Source: Cupriavidus sp. (GTDB lineage Bacteria; Pseudomonadota; Gammaproteobacteria; Burkholderiales; Burkholderiaceae). Taken from it: a stretch of DNA of 38,259 bases. The notes beneath the pieces are model-generated. The model saw only the letters and a list, made by a program, of their open reading frames with translations, did not search any database and was not told the DNA's origin. Below are positions 24,410 to 33,997 of this stretch, in pieces. The stretch is from positions 1 to 38,259 of the forward strand of contig JAFAJB010000061.1 of assembly GCA_019236395.1 (NCBI GenBank), written 5' to 3'. A program made the translations under genes and the position numbers. How positions within the stretch are numbered: position 1 is the stretch's first letter; the number at the start of each line of letters is the position of its first letter.

Positions 24410-25831
24410 GTGTCTCAAGCCGTGTCTACCCAGCCCACTCAAGCGGGCCGCCCAGGTGTGGCGTCCGCCGCTCCAGCAGCATCCTCCGCATCCGCCGATC
24501 CCATCGTCGCGATTGACAGCCTCGACATGGAGGCGCGCGGCGTCGGCCGTCTGGAAAACGAGGATGGCACGCCTGGCAAGGTGATTTTCGTCGAAGGCGC
24601 GCTTCCGGGCGAAACCGTTGCCTATCGCAGCTATCGACGCAAGCCAAGCTACGAGCAGGCCCATCTCGTCGAGGTGAAACAGGCATCCGTGATGCGTGTG
24701 AAGCCCGGTTGCCAGCATTTTGGCGTGTGCGGCGGCTGCTCGATGCAGCACCTCGATTCGCGCGCCCAGCTTGCCATCAAGCAGCGTGTGCTCGAGGATA
24801 ACCTCTGGCACCTGTCGAAGGTGAAGCCCGACGTCGTGTTCCGCCCGATCGCGGGGCCGGACTGGGGCTATCGCTACCGTGCCCGCCTGACTGTACGCTA
24901 CGTGGCCAAGAAGGGCGGGGTGCTGGTGGGCTTTCACGAGCGCAAGAGCAGCTATGTCGCGGACATGACGCGCTGCGAGATCCTGCCGCCACATGTGTCG
25001 GCGATGCTGGTGCCGCTGCGCGAGCTGGTGGCGGGCCTGTCGATCCGCGAGCGCATGCCGCAGATCGAGCTGGCTGTTGGTGCGGAGGTAACGGCACTTG
25101 TGCTGCGTATCCTGGAGCCGCTCAACGCCGCGGACGAGGACCTGCTGCGTGCCTTCGCCGATCAGCATCAAGTGCAGTTCTGGTTGCAGCCCAAGGGGCC
25201 CGATACGGTTTACCCGTTCTATCCGGCCGACCAGGAACTGGCCTATACGCTCCCCGAGTTCGGTGTCCGCATGCCGTTCAAGCCGACCGACTTCACGCAG
25301 GTCAACCACCAGATCAACCGCGTGCTGATCGGGCGTGCGCTGCGCCTGCTCGATGCGCGACCGACGGACCGCCTGCTCGACCTGTTCTGCGGCATCGGCA
25401 ACTTCACGCTGCCGCTGGCCACGCAGGGGGCTTCGGTGATGGGTATCGAAGGCAGCGAGGCGCTGACCACGCGCGCGCTGGCCAATGCCGAATACAACGG
25501 GCTGGCCGGCAAGACGTCGTTTGCATGCCGCAACCTGTTCGAGGTGACCGCGGAAGATGTCGCCGCATTGGGCCGTTTCGATCGCTGGCTGGTCGATCCG
25601 CCGCGCGAGGGCGCGCTGGCGGTCTGCAAGGCGCTGGGCGAGTTGCACCAGGCCGGCAGTGACGTGCTGCCGAAGCGCATCGTCTATGTGTCGTGCAGCC
25701 CGGCGACGCTCGCACGCGATGCGGGTCTGCTGGTGCATGAAGCCGGCTACCGTCTGGCCGGAGCCGGTGTCGTCAACATGTTCCCGCACACGTCGCACGT
25801 GGAGTCGATCGCCGTATTCGAGCGCGATTGA
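24410..25831 (+). CDS. rlmD: 23S rRNA (uracil(1939)-C(5))-methyltransferase RlmD
   Basis: Methylates U1939 of 23S rRNA using SAM and carries a 4Fe-4S cluster. I choose the GTG at 24410 (473 residues); a GTG at 24422 is possible, and the track start at 24197 would overlap the divergent EEP gene and the promoter. The N-terminus is Ala/Ser/Pro-rich. A TRAM domain follows ([19 protein letters not shown]...[13 protein letters not shown]). The cluster ligands are [15 protein letters not shown] plus a later Cys in MTRCEILPP. The SAM motif [16 protein letters not shown] is near 320 and the catalytic Cys segment is [14 protein letters not shown] near 423. RlmCD relatives are excluded mainly by the N-terminal TRAM and context. 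Confidence 0.93.
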   Translation: MSQAVSTQPTQAGRPGVASAAPAASSASADPIVAIDSLDMEARGVGRLENEDGTPGKVIFVEGALPGETVAYRSYRRKPSYEQAHLVEVKQASVMRVKPGCQHFGVCGGCSMQHLDSRAQLAIKQRVLEDNLWHLSKVKPDVVFRPIAGPDWGYRYRARLTVRYVAKKGGVLVGFHERKSSYVADMTRCEILPPHVSAMLVPLRELVAGLSIRERMPQIELAVGAEVTALVLRILEPLNAADEDLLRAFADQHQVQFWLQPKGPDTVYPFYPADQELAYTLPEFGVRMPFKPTDFTQVNHQINRVLIGRALRLLDARPTDRLLDLFCGIGNFTLPLATQGASVMGIEGSEALTTRALANAEYNGLAGKTSFACRNLFEVTAEDVAALGRFDRWLVDPPREGALAVCKALGELHQAGSDVLPKRIVYVSCSPATLARDAGLLVHEAGYRLAGAGVVNMFPHTSHVESIAVFERD

Positions 25832-25851
25832 ATCAGCGTGGCGCGTGCATG

Positions 25852-25879
25852 AAAAAAGCCGCCCGAGGGCGGCTTTTTC
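25852..25879. terminator. bidirectional rho-independent terminator
   Basis: AAAAAAGCCGCCC and GGGCGGCTTTTTC form a 7-bp GC stem with an A tract on one side and a T tract on the other, so it works on both strands. It sits between the convergent rlmD and Bax-inhibitor-1 genes, 21 bases past the rlmD stop. Confidence 0.92.
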
Positions 25880-25894
25880 GTTGGCTGGCAGCGC

Positions 25895-26602
25895 TTAGTC
25901 GCGGCTACCGCCTGCAATGCCCAGCAGGGCCAGCAGGTTCACGAACACGTTGTAGACGTCCAGGTAGATCGCCAGCGTGGCCGTGACGTAGTTGGTTTCG
26001 CCGCCGTTCACCACGCGCTGCACGTCGATCAGGATGAACGCCGAGAAGATGCCGATGGCGATTACCGACAGCGTGATCATCAGCGCCGGCAGTTGCAGCC
26101 AGATATTGGCCAGGCTGGCCAGGATCAGCAGGATCACGCCGACGAACAGGAACTTGGCCAGGCCGGAGAAATCGCGCTTGCTGACGCTGGCGAGCGTGGC
26201 CATTACGCCAAATACCGCGGCTGTGCCGCCGAACGCGTACATGATCAGCGCCGGACCGTTCGAGAACGAGAGCGTGAAGCTGAGGATACGCGCCAGCATC
26301 AGACCCATGAAGAACGTGAAGGCCAGCAGCAGGACCACGCCCATTCCGCTGTTCTTGGTCTTTTCGATCGCGAACATGAAGCCGAAGGCAACCGCGAGGA
26401 ACAGCACGGCCGACATCATCGGGCTGCCAGCGATCATTGCCGTGAAGCCGGTGACCACGCCGATGTACGCGCCGATCACGGTCGGGATCATCGAAATGGC
26501 CAGTAGCCAGTAAGTATTGCGAAGGACCCGGTTGCGGACGGCCACATCGGTGACGTTCGCAGCACTATTGCCGAAACCATAGGTGTTCAGCTTGTTGTTC
26601 AT
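25895..26602 (-). CDS. Bax inhibitor-1 (BI-1/YccA) family membrane protein
   Basis: A 235-residue protein with about seven hydrophobic spans (for example YWLLAISMIPTVIGAYIGVV, SAVLFLAVAFGFMFAIE, GVVLLLAFTFFMGLMLARIL and FLFVGVILLILASLANIWL), ending with FILIDVQRVVNGGE...YLDVYNVFVNLLALLGI, which is the conserved BI-1/YbhL C-terminus. The start MNNKLNTYGFG has AGGAGTCACC ahead; the longer track ORF is rejected. E. coli relatives YccA and YbhL modulate membrane proteases such as FtsH or ion flux. It is divergent from ndk across a 338-bp gap. Confidence 0.92.
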   Translation of the reverse strand: MNNKLNTYGFGNSAANVTDVAVRNRVLRNTYWLLAISMIPTVIGAYIGVVTGFTAMIAGSPMMSAVLFLAVAFGFMFAIEKTKNSGMGVVLLLAFTFFMGLMLARILSFTLSFSNGPALIMYAFGGTAAVFGVMATLASVSKRDFSGLAKFLFVGVILLILASLANIWLQLPALMITLSVIAIGIFSAFILIDVQRVVNGGETNYVTATLAIYLDVYNVFVNLLALLGIAGGSRD

Positions 26603-26807
26603 GGTGACTCCTGTCATCAGTATCAGTGAGGCGCCGGGGCAACCCGGCGAGCACAGCGCCAATGTGGCATCGCGCCCGCGGATTTGCAAGGGGCTTTGTA
26701 TTAACAATATCCCCATCAAATGGTTGTTCTCCGAAAACGCAAACATTTGACGGGGTTTGCGGGCGTCCGTTCCCGGGGGTTTCGTGCGAAATGAGCCTCC
26801 TGGGGCA

Positions 26808-26836
26808 CTTGGTATGCCAAAAACCGGCATGCCAAG
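26808..26836. promoter_or_regulatory. inverted repeat in the Bax-inhibitor/ndk divergent gap
   Basis: CTTGGTATGCC and GGCATGCCAAG are 11-base arms with one mismatch around a 7-base A-rich spacer. It lies in the 338-bp gap 26603-26940, about 50 bases upstream of the ndk -10, where a regulator could act. The rest of the gap has an AT-rich patch (TTTGTATTAACAATAT, 26696-26711) and otherwise nothing I recognise. Confidence 0.45.
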
Positions 26837-26886
26837 CGTGCTGGGGAACGCATTGGACCACGTGCTCGAAACCGCCATGCGGTCGT

Positions 26887-26894
26887 GCTAGAAT
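26887..26894 (+). promoter_or_regulatory. extended -10 promoter of ndk
   Basis: A TG one base ahead of TAGAAT makes an extended -10 element, and no matching -35 is seen at 17 bases. It would give a leader of about 40 nt before the ndk ATG, which has CGGAG ahead. Confidence 0.5.
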
Positions 26895-26940
26895 TGCACG
26901 TTTAATCCATTTGTAACCCCTTCATTTTTCGGAGTTTTTC

Positions 26941-27366
26941 ATGGCGATCGAACGCACCCTGTCGATTATCAAGCCGGATGCCGTGGCCAAGAACGTTATC
27001 GGCCAGATCTACGCCCGTTTCGAGGCCGCTGGCCTGAAAGTCGTTGCTGCCAAGATGGTTCACCTGTCGCGCGGCGAGGCCGAGCAGTTCTACGCTGTGC
27101 ACGCTGCCCGCCCGTTCTTCAAGGATCTGGTGGACTTCATGGTTTCGGGCCCGGTCATGATCCAGGCCCTGGAAGGTGAAAGCGCCATCGCCAAGAACCG
27201 CGACCTGATGGGCGCCACCGACCCGAAGAAGGCTGAAAAGGGCACGATCCGCGCCGACTTCGCCGACAGCATCGACGCCAACGCCGTGCACGGTTCGGAC
27301 GCTCCGGAAACGGCTGCCGTGGAAGTTGCCTTCTTCTTCCCGGGCATGAACGTTTACAGCCGCTGA
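26941..27366 (+). CDS. ndk: nucleoside diphosphate kinase
   Basis: Transfers the gamma phosphate of ATP to nucleoside diphosphates through a phospho-His, balancing NTP and dNTP pools. The 141 residues match the family length. The N-terminus [25 protein letters not shown] is typical, and [20 protein letters not shown] near residue 115 holds the phosphorylated His with its NxxHGSD motif. CGGAG precedes the ATG. It begins the long ndk-rlmN-pilF-rodZ-ispG-hisS run conserved in Burkholderiales. Low-bias, GC-biased codons suggest high expression. Confidence 0.97.
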   Translation: MAIERTLSIIKPDAVAKNVIGQIYARFEAAGLKVVAAKMVHLSRGEAEQFYAVHAARPFFKDLVDFMVSGPVMIQALEGESAIAKNRDLMGATDPKKAEKGTIRADFADSIDANAVHGSDAPETAAVEVAFFFPGMNVYSR

Positions 27367-27415
27367 TTGTCTCTGACATCACGACTGAACCTGTAGTCAA
27401 GCTGGAACTGCCGTC

Positions 27416-28570
27416 ATGAACAATCTCGTCAACCTGCTCGATTTCGACGCGGACGCGCTCACCGCCTATTGCGGCGAGCTCGGCGAGAAGCCGTTCCGTG
27501 CGCGGCAGCTGCAACGCTGGATCCACCAGTTCGGTGCCAGCCAGTTCGACGCCATGTCGGATCTCGCCAAGTCGCTGCGCGAAAAGCTCGCGACGCGGGC
27601 CGAGATCCGGTCGCCAGCCGTCATCACGGACAACCTATCGTCCGACGGCACGCGCAAATGGCTGATCGATGTGGGCGCCGGCAACGCGGTGGAGACGGTG
27701 TACATCCCCGAGGACACGCGCGGTACGCTGTGCGTGTCGTCGCAGGCGGGGTGCGCCGTCAACTGCCGGTTCTGTTCGACCGGCAAGCAGGGTTTCTCCC
27801 GCAATCTGTCGACCGGCGAAATCATTGGCCAGCTCTGGATGGCCGAATTCGCGATGCGCGCCCAGCTGGGCCGCGGCCCCAAGGATGAGCGCGTCATCTC
27901 CAACGTGGTGATGATGGGCATGGGTGAGCCGCTGCTCAACTATGACGCGGTCGTGCCGGCTATGCGGCTGATGCTCGATGACAACGCGTACGGCCTGTCG
28001 CGCCGGCGCGTGACGCTGTCCACGTCCGGCGTGGTGCCGATGATGGACCGTCTGTCGAAGGACCTGCCCGTGGCACTGGCGGTTTCACTGCACGCTTCAA
28101 ACGATGCGCTGCGCGACGTGCTGGTACCGCTCAATCGCAAGTATCCGCTGGCCGAGCTGATGGCGGCATGCCGCCGCTACCTGGCATTCGCGCCGCGCGA
28201 TTTCATTACATTCGAATACTGCATGCTCGATGGCGTCAACGACGGCGTCGAACATGCGCGGGAACTGTTGAAGCTTGTTGCGGACGTGCCGTGCAAGTTC
28301 AACCTTATCCCGTTCAACCCGTTCCCGGAATCGGGGCTGAAGCGCTCGAACAACGAGCAGATCCGCCGCTTCGCCCAGGTGCTGATGGATGCGGGCATCG
28401 TCACGACGATCCGCAAGACCCGCGGCGACGACATCGACGCCGCATGCGGCCAGCTTGCCGGCGAGGTCATGGATCGTACCCGTCTGGCCGAACGCGGCAA
28501 GTTCGGCAAGATCACGCCACTGGTGCCGGTGGTTGAGGCCGGCACCCCTCGAGAGGCTCGTCCTGCATGA
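27416..28570 (+). CDS. rlmN: 23S rRNA (adenine(2503)-C(2))-methyltransferase / tRNA A37 methyltransferase RlmN
   Basis: A radical-SAM enzyme that methylates C2 of A2503 in 23S rRNA, and of A37 in some tRNAs. The 384 residues include the radical-SAM CxxxCxxC cluster [19 protein letters not shown] near 119, [16 protein letters not shown] near 166, and the substrate-side Cys region [19 protein letters not shown] near 335-352, where the methyl-carrying Cys lies. Length and motifs exclude Cfr. It lies 49 bases after ndk and overlaps the next gene's start (ATGA), so it is coupled to the PilF-like gene. Confidence 0.96.
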   Translation: MNNLVNLLDFDADALTAYCGELGEKPFRARQLQRWIHQFGASQFDAMSDLAKSLREKLATRAEIRSPAVITDNLSSDGTRKWLIDVGAGNAVETVYIPEDTRGTLCVSSQAGCAVNCRFCSTGKQGFSRNLSTGEIIGQLWMAEFAMRAQLGRGPKDERVISNVVMMGMGEPLLNYDAVVPAMRLMLDDNAYGLSRRRVTLSTSGVVPMMDRLSKDLPVALAVSLHASNDALRDVLVPLNRKYPLAELMAACRRYLAFAPRDFITFEYCMLDGVNDGVEHARELLKLVADVPCKFNLIPFNPFPESGLKRSNNEQIRRFAQVLMDAGIVTTIRKTRGDDIDAACGQLAGEVMDRTRLAERGKFGKITPLVPVVEAGTPREARPA

Positions 28571-29343
28571 CCCGTCTGATTGTCGCTGCCCTGTTCGGGC
28601 TGATGCTGTCCGCCTGTTCGCTGCCGCCTGCACCCGCGCAGGACATCAAGACCGCTTCCGACCAGACTTCCGTCAACAAACGCGCCACCATCCGGCTGCG
28701 ACTCGCTACGCAGTATCTTGAGGCGCGTCAGTACCCGGTGGCGCTTGACGAGGTCAAGCAGGCCATCAATATCGATCCGACGCTGGTCGATGCGTATCAC
28801 GTCCGCGCGTTGATCTACATGGGCATGAACGAAAATGCCCTGGCTGACGACAGCTTCCGCACCGCGCTGAGCATGCGCGAGAACGACCCGGACGTGCTGA
28901 ACAACTATGGCTGGTTCCTGTGCCAGAGCAAGCGCTATGCGGAGGCGAAGGCCACGCTGCAGCGCGCGGTGCAGGCGCCGTCGGTCAACGGACCGGTCAA
29001 GCCGCTGACGAACCTTGGTGCCTGCGAGATGCGCAATGGTGACCTGGCGTCGGCGGAAAAGAATCTGCAGACAGCCTACGGTTACGATCGCAATGATCCG
29101 GCCGTTCTGACCAACCTCGCGCAACTCAGCTTCCAGCGCGGGAACATGGGCGAGGCCAGGCAGTATGTCGAACGCGTAAATGGCGGCCGCTTCGTCAGCG
29201 CGCAATCCCTCTGGCTGGGTGCGCGCATTGCCCGCCGTCAAGGCGACACCGAAACACAAAACGCACTCACGGCGCAACTGCGGAGCCGGTTCCCGGACTC
29301 GCGCGAGCTGACCGCATACGAGAGAGGAGCTTGGGATGAGTGA
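28567..29343 (+). CDS. pilF: type IV pilus biogenesis/stability lipoprotein PilF/PilW
   Basis: An outer-membrane pilotin that helps the PilQ secretin assemble. The 258 residues begin with a lipoprotein signal, lipobox LSAC (Cys near residue 17). Tandem TPR motifs follow, for example [42 protein letters not shown] and [29 protein letters not shown]-like units. It starts inside the rlmN stop (ATGA) and overlaps rodZ by eight bases, so rlmN, pilF and rodZ are tightly coupled. The position between rlmN and rodZ is the standard proteobacterial site for pilF. No other pilus genes are in the window. Confidence 0.9.
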   Translation: MTRLIVAALFGLMLSACSLPPAPAQDIKTASDQTSVNKRATIRLRLATQYLEARQYPVALDEVKQAINIDPTLVDAYHVRALIYMGMNENALADDSFRTALSMRENDPDVLNNYGWFLCQSKRYAEAKATLQRAVQAPSVNGPVKPLTNLGACEMRNGDLASAEKNLQTAYGYDRNDPAVLTNLAQLSFQRGNMGEARQYVERVNGGRFVSAQSLWLGARIARRQGDTETQNALTAQLRSRFPDSRELTAYERGAWDE

Positions 29344-30514
29344 ACAAGAGCGCGCCGACAGCCAGGCCGCAACGACGGAACACGTCGGCGGTGGCGCGAC
29401 AGACTCCGACCGCGAGGCCGTGGCCCGCGAAATCGGGGCGCAACTGAAAGAAGCCCGTGAAGCCCAGCGGCTGTCGCTGGAAGATGTCGGCGCGCGGCTG
29501 AAGGTCGCATCGTCGAAGCTGGTGGCGATCGAGTCCGGCAATGTGTCGAGCTTGCCCGACGTGACATTTGCCAAGGGCGTGATGCGTGCCTATGCGCGCG
29601 CGCTTCAGGTCAATATCGACGGGTTGCTGGGTCGCTATCACGCGCAGGCCCAGGCAGCGCCCGTGACAGGGATCACGCGCCGGAATGAAGGCGCGCTCAA
29701 CCAGGCCTTCGACGATCGCAAACGCTTTGGTACGAAGAGTACCGGTGGTGCGGGCGGCGGGCGCTGGATCTGGCTCGTCTGCGTGCTGGCACTGGCTGGC
29801 GTCGGCGCGTACTTCGGCTTCGACCACGCCAAGGCATGGATGAAGGCGCATAGCGAGAAGACTGCTGAGGCGCCGGCACCGGTCGTAGAGGAACGGGCCA
29901 CTGAACAGAGCAACAATGACGGCACGGTGAGCGCAGCATTGCCGCCGGTGATGACGGGCAACGATTCGCCGGCGCCTTCGGAAACCGCGCCGGCGTCGGC
30001 TGCGACGACGTCACAGGCCGCCCCGGCACCGACGGTACAGGCCGCGCCGGCCCCGGCAAAGACGCCGGACCCGGCACCGGCAAAGACACCGGATTCGGCA
30101 TCTGCAAAGACACCGGATTCGGCATCGGCAAAGACACCGGATTCGGCGAAAACATCGACTGGCATGCCGCTGGCAACCGGTGGAGCGCTGACCCCGGCCG
30201 AAACAGTGTCCGCGCCCACTAACGTGGCTGCCGCAACGCCGGATGCAAAGGCGTCTACCGCGGCGCCGGGCGCAAGTGCCGTGCAGATTCGCTTCTCCGC
30301 CGATTCCTGGTATGAAGTGCGCGATCGGTCGGGCAAGGTCATCCTGGGCGGAACCGCCAAGGCTGGCGATGCCGTCTCGGGCGGCGGCGCAGGCGGTCCC
30401 TACAAGGTCATCCTTGGAAATGTAAAGGGCGTGGAATCGCTGACGCACAATGGTGCAGCTGTGAATTTCCATTCGGCCAACCGGAACAACGTGGCACGCC
30501 TGACCCTGCAGTAA
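29336..30514 (+). CDS. rodZ: RodZ-like cytoskeletal adaptor (HTH, TM, DUF4115)
   Basis: A bitopic inner-membrane protein linking MreB to cell-wall synthesis. An N-terminal Xre-type helix-turn-helix ([37 protein letters not shown], about 31-70) leads to one membrane span [19 protein letters not shown] near 143. A long Ala/Pro/Thr-rich periplasmic linker of about 150 residues follows, including four copies of an 8-residue unit. The C-terminal DUF4115 domain begins [18 protein letters not shown] near 316. The track start overlaps pilF by eight bases and is preceded by GAGAGGAGC, a good ribosome binding site. The 392 residues are long for RodZ because of the linker. Confidence 0.92.
   Translation: MSEQERADSQAATTEHVGGGATDSDREAVAREIGAQLKEAREAQRLSLEDVGARLKVASSKLVAIESGNVSSLPDVTFAKGVMRAYARALQVNIDGLLGRYHAQAQAAPVTGITRRNEGALNQAFDDRKRFGTKSTGGAGGGRWIWLVCVLALAGVGAYFGFDHAKAWMKAHSEKTAEAPAPVVEERATEQSNNDGTVSAALPPVMTGNDSPAPSETAPASAATTSQAAPAPTVQAAPAPAKTPDPAPAKTPDSASAKTPDSASAKTPDSAKTSTGMPLATGGALTPAETVSAPTNVAAATPDAKASTAAPGASAVQIRFSADSWYEVRDRSGKVILGGTAKAGDAVSGGGAGGPYKVILGNVKGVESLTHNGAAVNFHSANRNNVARLTLQ
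30056..30151 (+). repeat. 24-bp tandem repeat in rodZ, 4 copies
   Basis: Four in-register copies of a unit starting GCAAAGACACCGGATTCGGC encode AKTPDSAS-like octapeptides in the periplasmic linker. Copy 1 (AKTPDPAP) and the end of copy 4 have diverged, while copies 2 and 3 differ by one base, which points to recent duplication. Confidence 0.95.
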
Positions 30515-30560
30515 TGCGCGGAGGGTGGCGCGGCCAGCCATGCAAGAAGGTGGTAATGCA

Positions 30561-31853
30561 ATGAACCAGAACGCTTTCCAGCCCGTTATTCCGGGTCCGC
30601 TGTCGCGTCGCATGTCGCGTCAGGCCAGCGTCGTGTGGGGTGACAACATTGTCACGATCGGCGGCGGCGCGCCAGTGCGCGTGCAGTCGATGACGAATAC
30701 CGATACCGTCGATGCCATCGGCACCGCCATCCAGGTCAAGGACCTGGCGCGCGCCGGCTCCGAGATCGTTCGTATTACCGTGAACACGCCGGAAGCTGCA
30801 GCCGCGGTGCCCGCTATCCGCGAGCAACTGGACCGCATGGGCGTGAACGTGCCGCTGGTGGGAGATTTCCACTACAACGGCCACACGCTGCTGCACGACT
30901 ATCCCGAGTGCGCGCAGGCGCTGTCGAAGTACCGGATCAACCCGGGCAACGTGGGCAAGGGCGCCAAGCGCGACAAGCAGTTTGCCGAGATGATCGAAAT
31001 GGCGTGCCGCTACAACAAGCCGGTGCGCATTGGTGTGAACTGGGGCAGTCTCGACCAGGACCTGCTCGCGCGCATCATGGACGAGAACGCCCAGCGTGCC
31101 GAGCCGTGGCCCGCACAGAGCGTGATGGTTGAAGCGCTGATCACGTCGGCGATCGAATCGGCGCAGAAGGCCGAGGAGATTGGCCTGCCGGGCGACCAGA
31201 TCATTCTGTCGTGCAAGGTTTCGCAAGTGCAGGAGCTGATCGCGGTGTACCGCGAACTGGCCCGCCGTTGCGACTACGCGCTGCACCTGGGTCTGACCGA
31301 GGCCGGCATGGGCAGCAAGGGCATCGTGGCATCGACGGCCGCGCTGTCGGTGCTGCTGCAGGAGGGCATCGGTGACACGATCCGCATCTCGCTGACGCCG
31401 GAACCCGGTGCCCCGCGCGAGAAGGAAGTCTACGTCGGTCAGGAAATCCTGCAGACGATGGGCCTGCGCAACTTCACCCCGATGGTGATCGCCTGCCCAG
31501 GCTGCGGCCGTACCACCAGCACGACGTTCCAGGAACTGGCGGCCAGCATCCAGTCGTATCTGCGCGAGCAGATGCCGGTCTGGAAGACGGCTTACCCCGG
31601 CGTGGAAGAGATGGATGTGGCCGTGATGGGCTGCATTGTCAATGGTCCGGGCGAAAGCAAGCACGCCAACATCGGCATTTCGCTGCCGGGTTCGGGTGAA
31701 TCGCCGGCGGCGCCGGTGTTCGTCGATGGCGTCAAGGTGAAGACTCTGCGCGGCGAGAATATCGCCCAGGAATTCCAGGCGATCGTCGACGAATACGTCC
31801 GCACCCACTACGGTCCGGGCGCGGCACAGGCAACACAGGAAGCGGCGGCCTGA
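30561..31853 (+). CDS. ispG: 4-hydroxy-3-methylbut-2-en-1-yl diphosphate synthase (flavodoxin)
   Basis: The penultimate enzyme of the MEP isoprenoid pathway, reducing the cyclic diphosphate MEcPP to HMBPP with a 4Fe-4S cluster. The 430 residues from [12 protein letters not shown] are the Burkholderiales length; earlier in-frame starts at 30525 and 30540 are possible, as GAAGGTGG lies between. Motifs: [16 protein letters not shown] near 35, the cluster Cys pair [16 protein letters not shown] near 312, and [16 protein letters not shown] near 357, with the third Cys and the Glu. The family insert near residues 250-300 is present. It follows rodZ and precedes hisS, as in many proteobacteria. Confidence 0.96.
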   Translation: MNQNAFQPVIPGPLSRRMSRQASVVWGDNIVTIGGGAPVRVQSMTNTDTVDAIGTAIQVKDLARAGSEIVRITVNTPEAAAAVPAIREQLDRMGVNVPLVGDFHYNGHTLLHDYPECAQALSKYRINPGNVGKGAKRDKQFAEMIEMACRYNKPVRIGVNWGSLDQDLLARIMDENAQRAEPWPAQSVMVEALITSAIESAQKAEEIGLPGDQIILSCKVSQVQELIAVYRELARRCDYALHLGLTEAGMGSKGIVASTAALSVLLQEGIGDTIRISLTPEPGAPREKEVYVGQEILQTMGLRNFTPMVIACPGCGRTTSTTFQELAASIQSYLREQMPVWKTAYPGVEEMDVAVMGCIVNGPGESKHANIGISLPGSGESPAAPVFVDGVKVKTLRGENIAQEFQAIVDEYVRTHYGPGAAQATQEAAA

Positions 31854-31864
31854 TGGCCCTTTCG

Positions 31865-31876
31865 CTGTCGCGACAG
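31865..31876. other. 12-bp perfect palindrome between ispG and hisS
   Basis: CTGTCGCGACAG is a perfect dyad in the 54-base gap. It has no loop, so it is more likely a protein-binding site or chance than a hairpin. Confidence 0.3.
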
Positions 31877-31907
31877 GATCAGGCATCACCGTAACAACAA
31901 ATCAGAC

Positions 31908-33248
31908 ATGAGCGAAGAGAAGACGAAGGCCGCCAAGGCACTGCAGGGCGTGAAGGGCATGAACGACATGCTGCCCACCGACGCCCCGCTGTGGGATATG
32001 TTCGAGAGTGCCGCACGCAGCATGTTGCGTGCCTATGGCTACCAGCAGATCCGCACGCCGATCGTCGAGCATACCCAGCTGTTCGTGCGCGGCATCGGCG
32101 AAGTCACCGACATCGTCGAGAAGGAAATGTATTCCTTCACCGATTCGCTGAATGGCGAGAACCTGACGCTGCGTCCGGAAGGCACCGCTGCGGCCGTGCG
32201 TTCCACGATCGAGCACAACCTGCTGTACGACGGCCCCAAGCGCCTCTGGTACACGGGTCCGATGTTCCGCCACGAGCGTCCGCAACGCGGCCGCTATCGC
32301 CAGTTCCACCAGCTCGGCGCCGAGGCTCTCGGCTTTGCCGGCCCGGATGTCGACGCGGAAATCATTCTGATGTGCCAGCGTCTGTGGGACGATCTCGGGC
32401 TGGTCAACGTCCGCCTCGAGCTCAATTCACTGGGCCAGGCGCATGAGCGTGCCGCGCACCGCGAGGAACTCATCAAGTATCTGGAGGGCTTCAGGGACAT
32501 CCTCGATGAGGACAGCAAGCGCCGGCTGTACACGAACCCGCTGCGCGTGCTCGATACGAAGAATCCGGCGCTGCAGGAAATGGCCGCCAACGCGCCGAAG
32601 CTGATCGATTTCCTTGGCGAGGAATCGATGGCGCACTTTGAAGGCGTTCAGACGATCCTGCGCGCCAACAACATTCCGTACAAGATCAATCCGCGTCTGG
32701 TGCGCGGGCTGGATTATTACAACCTGACCGTGTTCGAGTGGATCACGGACAAGCTTGGCGCGCAGGGCACCATCGCCGGCGGTGGTCGCTACGATCCGCT
32801 GATCCAGCAGATGGGCGGCAAGCCTGCCCCGGCGTGCGGCTGGGCAATGGGCATCGAGCGGATTATCGAACTGATCCGCGAAGAAAACCTGGTGCCCGAA
32901 GCGCAGGGCTGCGACGTCTATATGGTCCACCAGGGCGAGCTTGCGAGCCAGCAGTCGATGATTGCCGCGGAGCGCCTGCGCGATGCGGGCCTGGACGTGG
33001 TGCTGCACGCCACGCCGGACGGCAAGAGCGGAAGCTTCAAGTCGCAGATGAAGCGGGCCGATGCAAGTGGCGCATCCTTTGCCGTTATCATTGGCGACGA
33101 CGAAATCGCCGCAGGTACGGTGCAGGTCAAGCAGCTGCGCGGCGGCAACGGCGCTGAAGGCGGCGCGCAGACCAGCGTGCCGGCCGAGCAGGTGGTCGAA
33201 TTCATCATCGACGCGATGGTCGATGAAATCGAAGGCGACGAGCAATAA
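31908..33248 (+). CDS. hisS: histidine--tRNA ligase
   Basis: A class II aminoacyl-tRNA synthetase that charges tRNA-His, 446 residues. Seen: the class II motif 1 region ([25 protein letters not shown]), [20 protein letters not shown] near 85, motif 2 [19 protein letters not shown] near 118, the two histidine-specific loops [13 protein letters not shown] near 265 and [15 protein letters not shown] near 289, motif 3 [14 protein letters not shown], and the C-terminal anticodon-binding domain ([25 protein letters not shown]). The C-terminus is a little longer than in E. coli ([24 protein letters not shown]). The gene sits between ispG and a YfgM-like gene, its normal neighbours. Confidence 0.97.
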   Translation: MSEEKTKAAKALQGVKGMNDMLPTDAPLWDMFESAARSMLRAYGYQQIRTPIVEHTQLFVRGIGEVTDIVEKEMYSFTDSLNGENLTLRPEGTAAAVRSTIEHNLLYDGPKRLWYTGPMFRHERPQRGRYRQFHQLGAEALGFAGPDVDAEIILMCQRLWDDLGLVNVRLELNSLGQAHERAAHREELIKYLEGFRDILDEDSKRRLYTNPLRVLDTKNPALQEMAANAPKLIDFLGEESMAHFEGVQTILRANNIPYKINPRLVRGLDYYNLTVFEWITDKLGAQGTIAGGGRYDPLIQQMGGKPAPACGWAMGIERIIELIREENLVPEAQGCDVYMVHQGELASQQSMIAAERLRDAGLDVVLHATPDGKSGSFKSQMKRADASGASFAVIIGDDEIAAGTVQVKQLRGGNGAEGGAQTSVPAEQVVEFIIDAMVDEIEGDEQ

Positions 33249-33272
33249 TCCGGCAATCTGCCACGGAGTCAC

Positions 33273-33298
33273 CCGGCCTCTGCTTCGGCAGCGGCCGG
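33273..33298 (+). terminator. hairpin with UUCG tetraloop between hisS and the YfgM-like gene
   Basis: CCGGCC pairs with GGCCGG and, inside, CTGC pairs with GCAG around a TTCG loop closed by C-G, the very stable cUUCGg type. No T tract follows, so full termination is doubtful. It may reduce readthrough or protect the upstream mRNA end, 25 bases after the hisS stop. Confidence 0.55.
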
Positions 33299-33331
33299 AT
33301 ACGTTCAACATAAGCGGGTAACTGCCTCGAC

Positions 33332-33964
33332 ATGGCTTACGATCTAGAAGAACAGGAACAGCTTGAGAGTCTCAAGGCCTGGTGGAAACAGTACGGCAAT
33401 ACCGTCACCTGGGCGCTGATTGTCGTCTTGCTCGCGTTCGCGGCCTGGAGCGGCTGGGGTTACTGGCAACGCTTGCAGGCGCGCGACGCCGCGCAGTTGT
33501 ATGAACAGGTCACCAAGGCTGCGGAAAGCCGCGACGTGGAACGCGTCAAGCGCGCGGCCACTGACCTCGAAGACAAGTTTGGCCGGACCGCCTATGGCCC
33601 GATGAGTGCGCTGGTTGCGGCCAAGGTGCTCTACGATGCCGGCGACCTGGCCGGCGCCAAGACCCAGCTCCAATGGGCGATCGACCATGGCAGCGAAGAC
33701 TACGCACCGCTGGCGCGCGTGCGTCTGGCTGGCGTGCTGCTCGACGAAAAGGCCTATGACCAGGGTCTGGCGTTGCTCAAGGACGAGCCCGCCGCACCGT
33801 ACCAGGCGCTGTTCGCGGATCGCCGCGGGGATCTGCTGGCCGCGCAGGACAAGCGCGAGGAAGCGCGTGGCGCTTACCGCCAGGCGCTTGAGAAGCTCGG
33901 CGGCGGTGAAGCAGCCATGCGCCAGATCATCCAGTTCAAACTCGACGCGCTGGGCACGGCCTGA
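33332..33964 (+). CDS. YfgM-like tetratricopeptide protein (YfgM/AncA family)
   Basis: A 210-residue single-span membrane protein usually found between hisS and bamB. The N-terminus AYDLEEQEQLESLKAWWKQYGN is the family signature, followed by the span VTWALIVVLLAFAAWSGWGYW at about 26-46. The rest is alpha-helical TPR-like: AAQLYEQVTKAAESRDVERVKRAATDLED, VAAKVLYDAGDLAGAKTQLQWAI and QRRGDLLAAQ-like helices. In E. coli YfgM is an accessory of the Sec translocon and periplasmic chaperones. The function here is inferred from family and context. bamB follows after 33 bases. Confidence 0.88.
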   Translation: MAYDLEEQEQLESLKAWWKQYGNTVTWALIVVLLAFAAWSGWGYWQRLQARDAAQLYEQVTKAAESRDVERVKRAATDLEDKFGRTAYGPMSALVAAKVLYDAGDLAGAKTQLQWAIDHGSEDYAPLARVRLAGVLLDEKAYDQGLALLKDEPAAPYQALFADRRGDLLAAQDKREEARGAYRQALEKLGGGEAAMRQIIQFKLDALGTA

Positions 33965-33997
33965 GCGGCCCCAGTTCCTCAATAAGGATCGTACCGT

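Noticed and set aside
30056-30151. Possible CRISPR array
   Set aside because: Units are directly abutting, coding and in frame, with no spacers.
30408-31889. 493-aa minus-strand ORF over ispG
   Set aside because: Antisense to a conserved enzyme; composition is His/Arg-rich and family-free.
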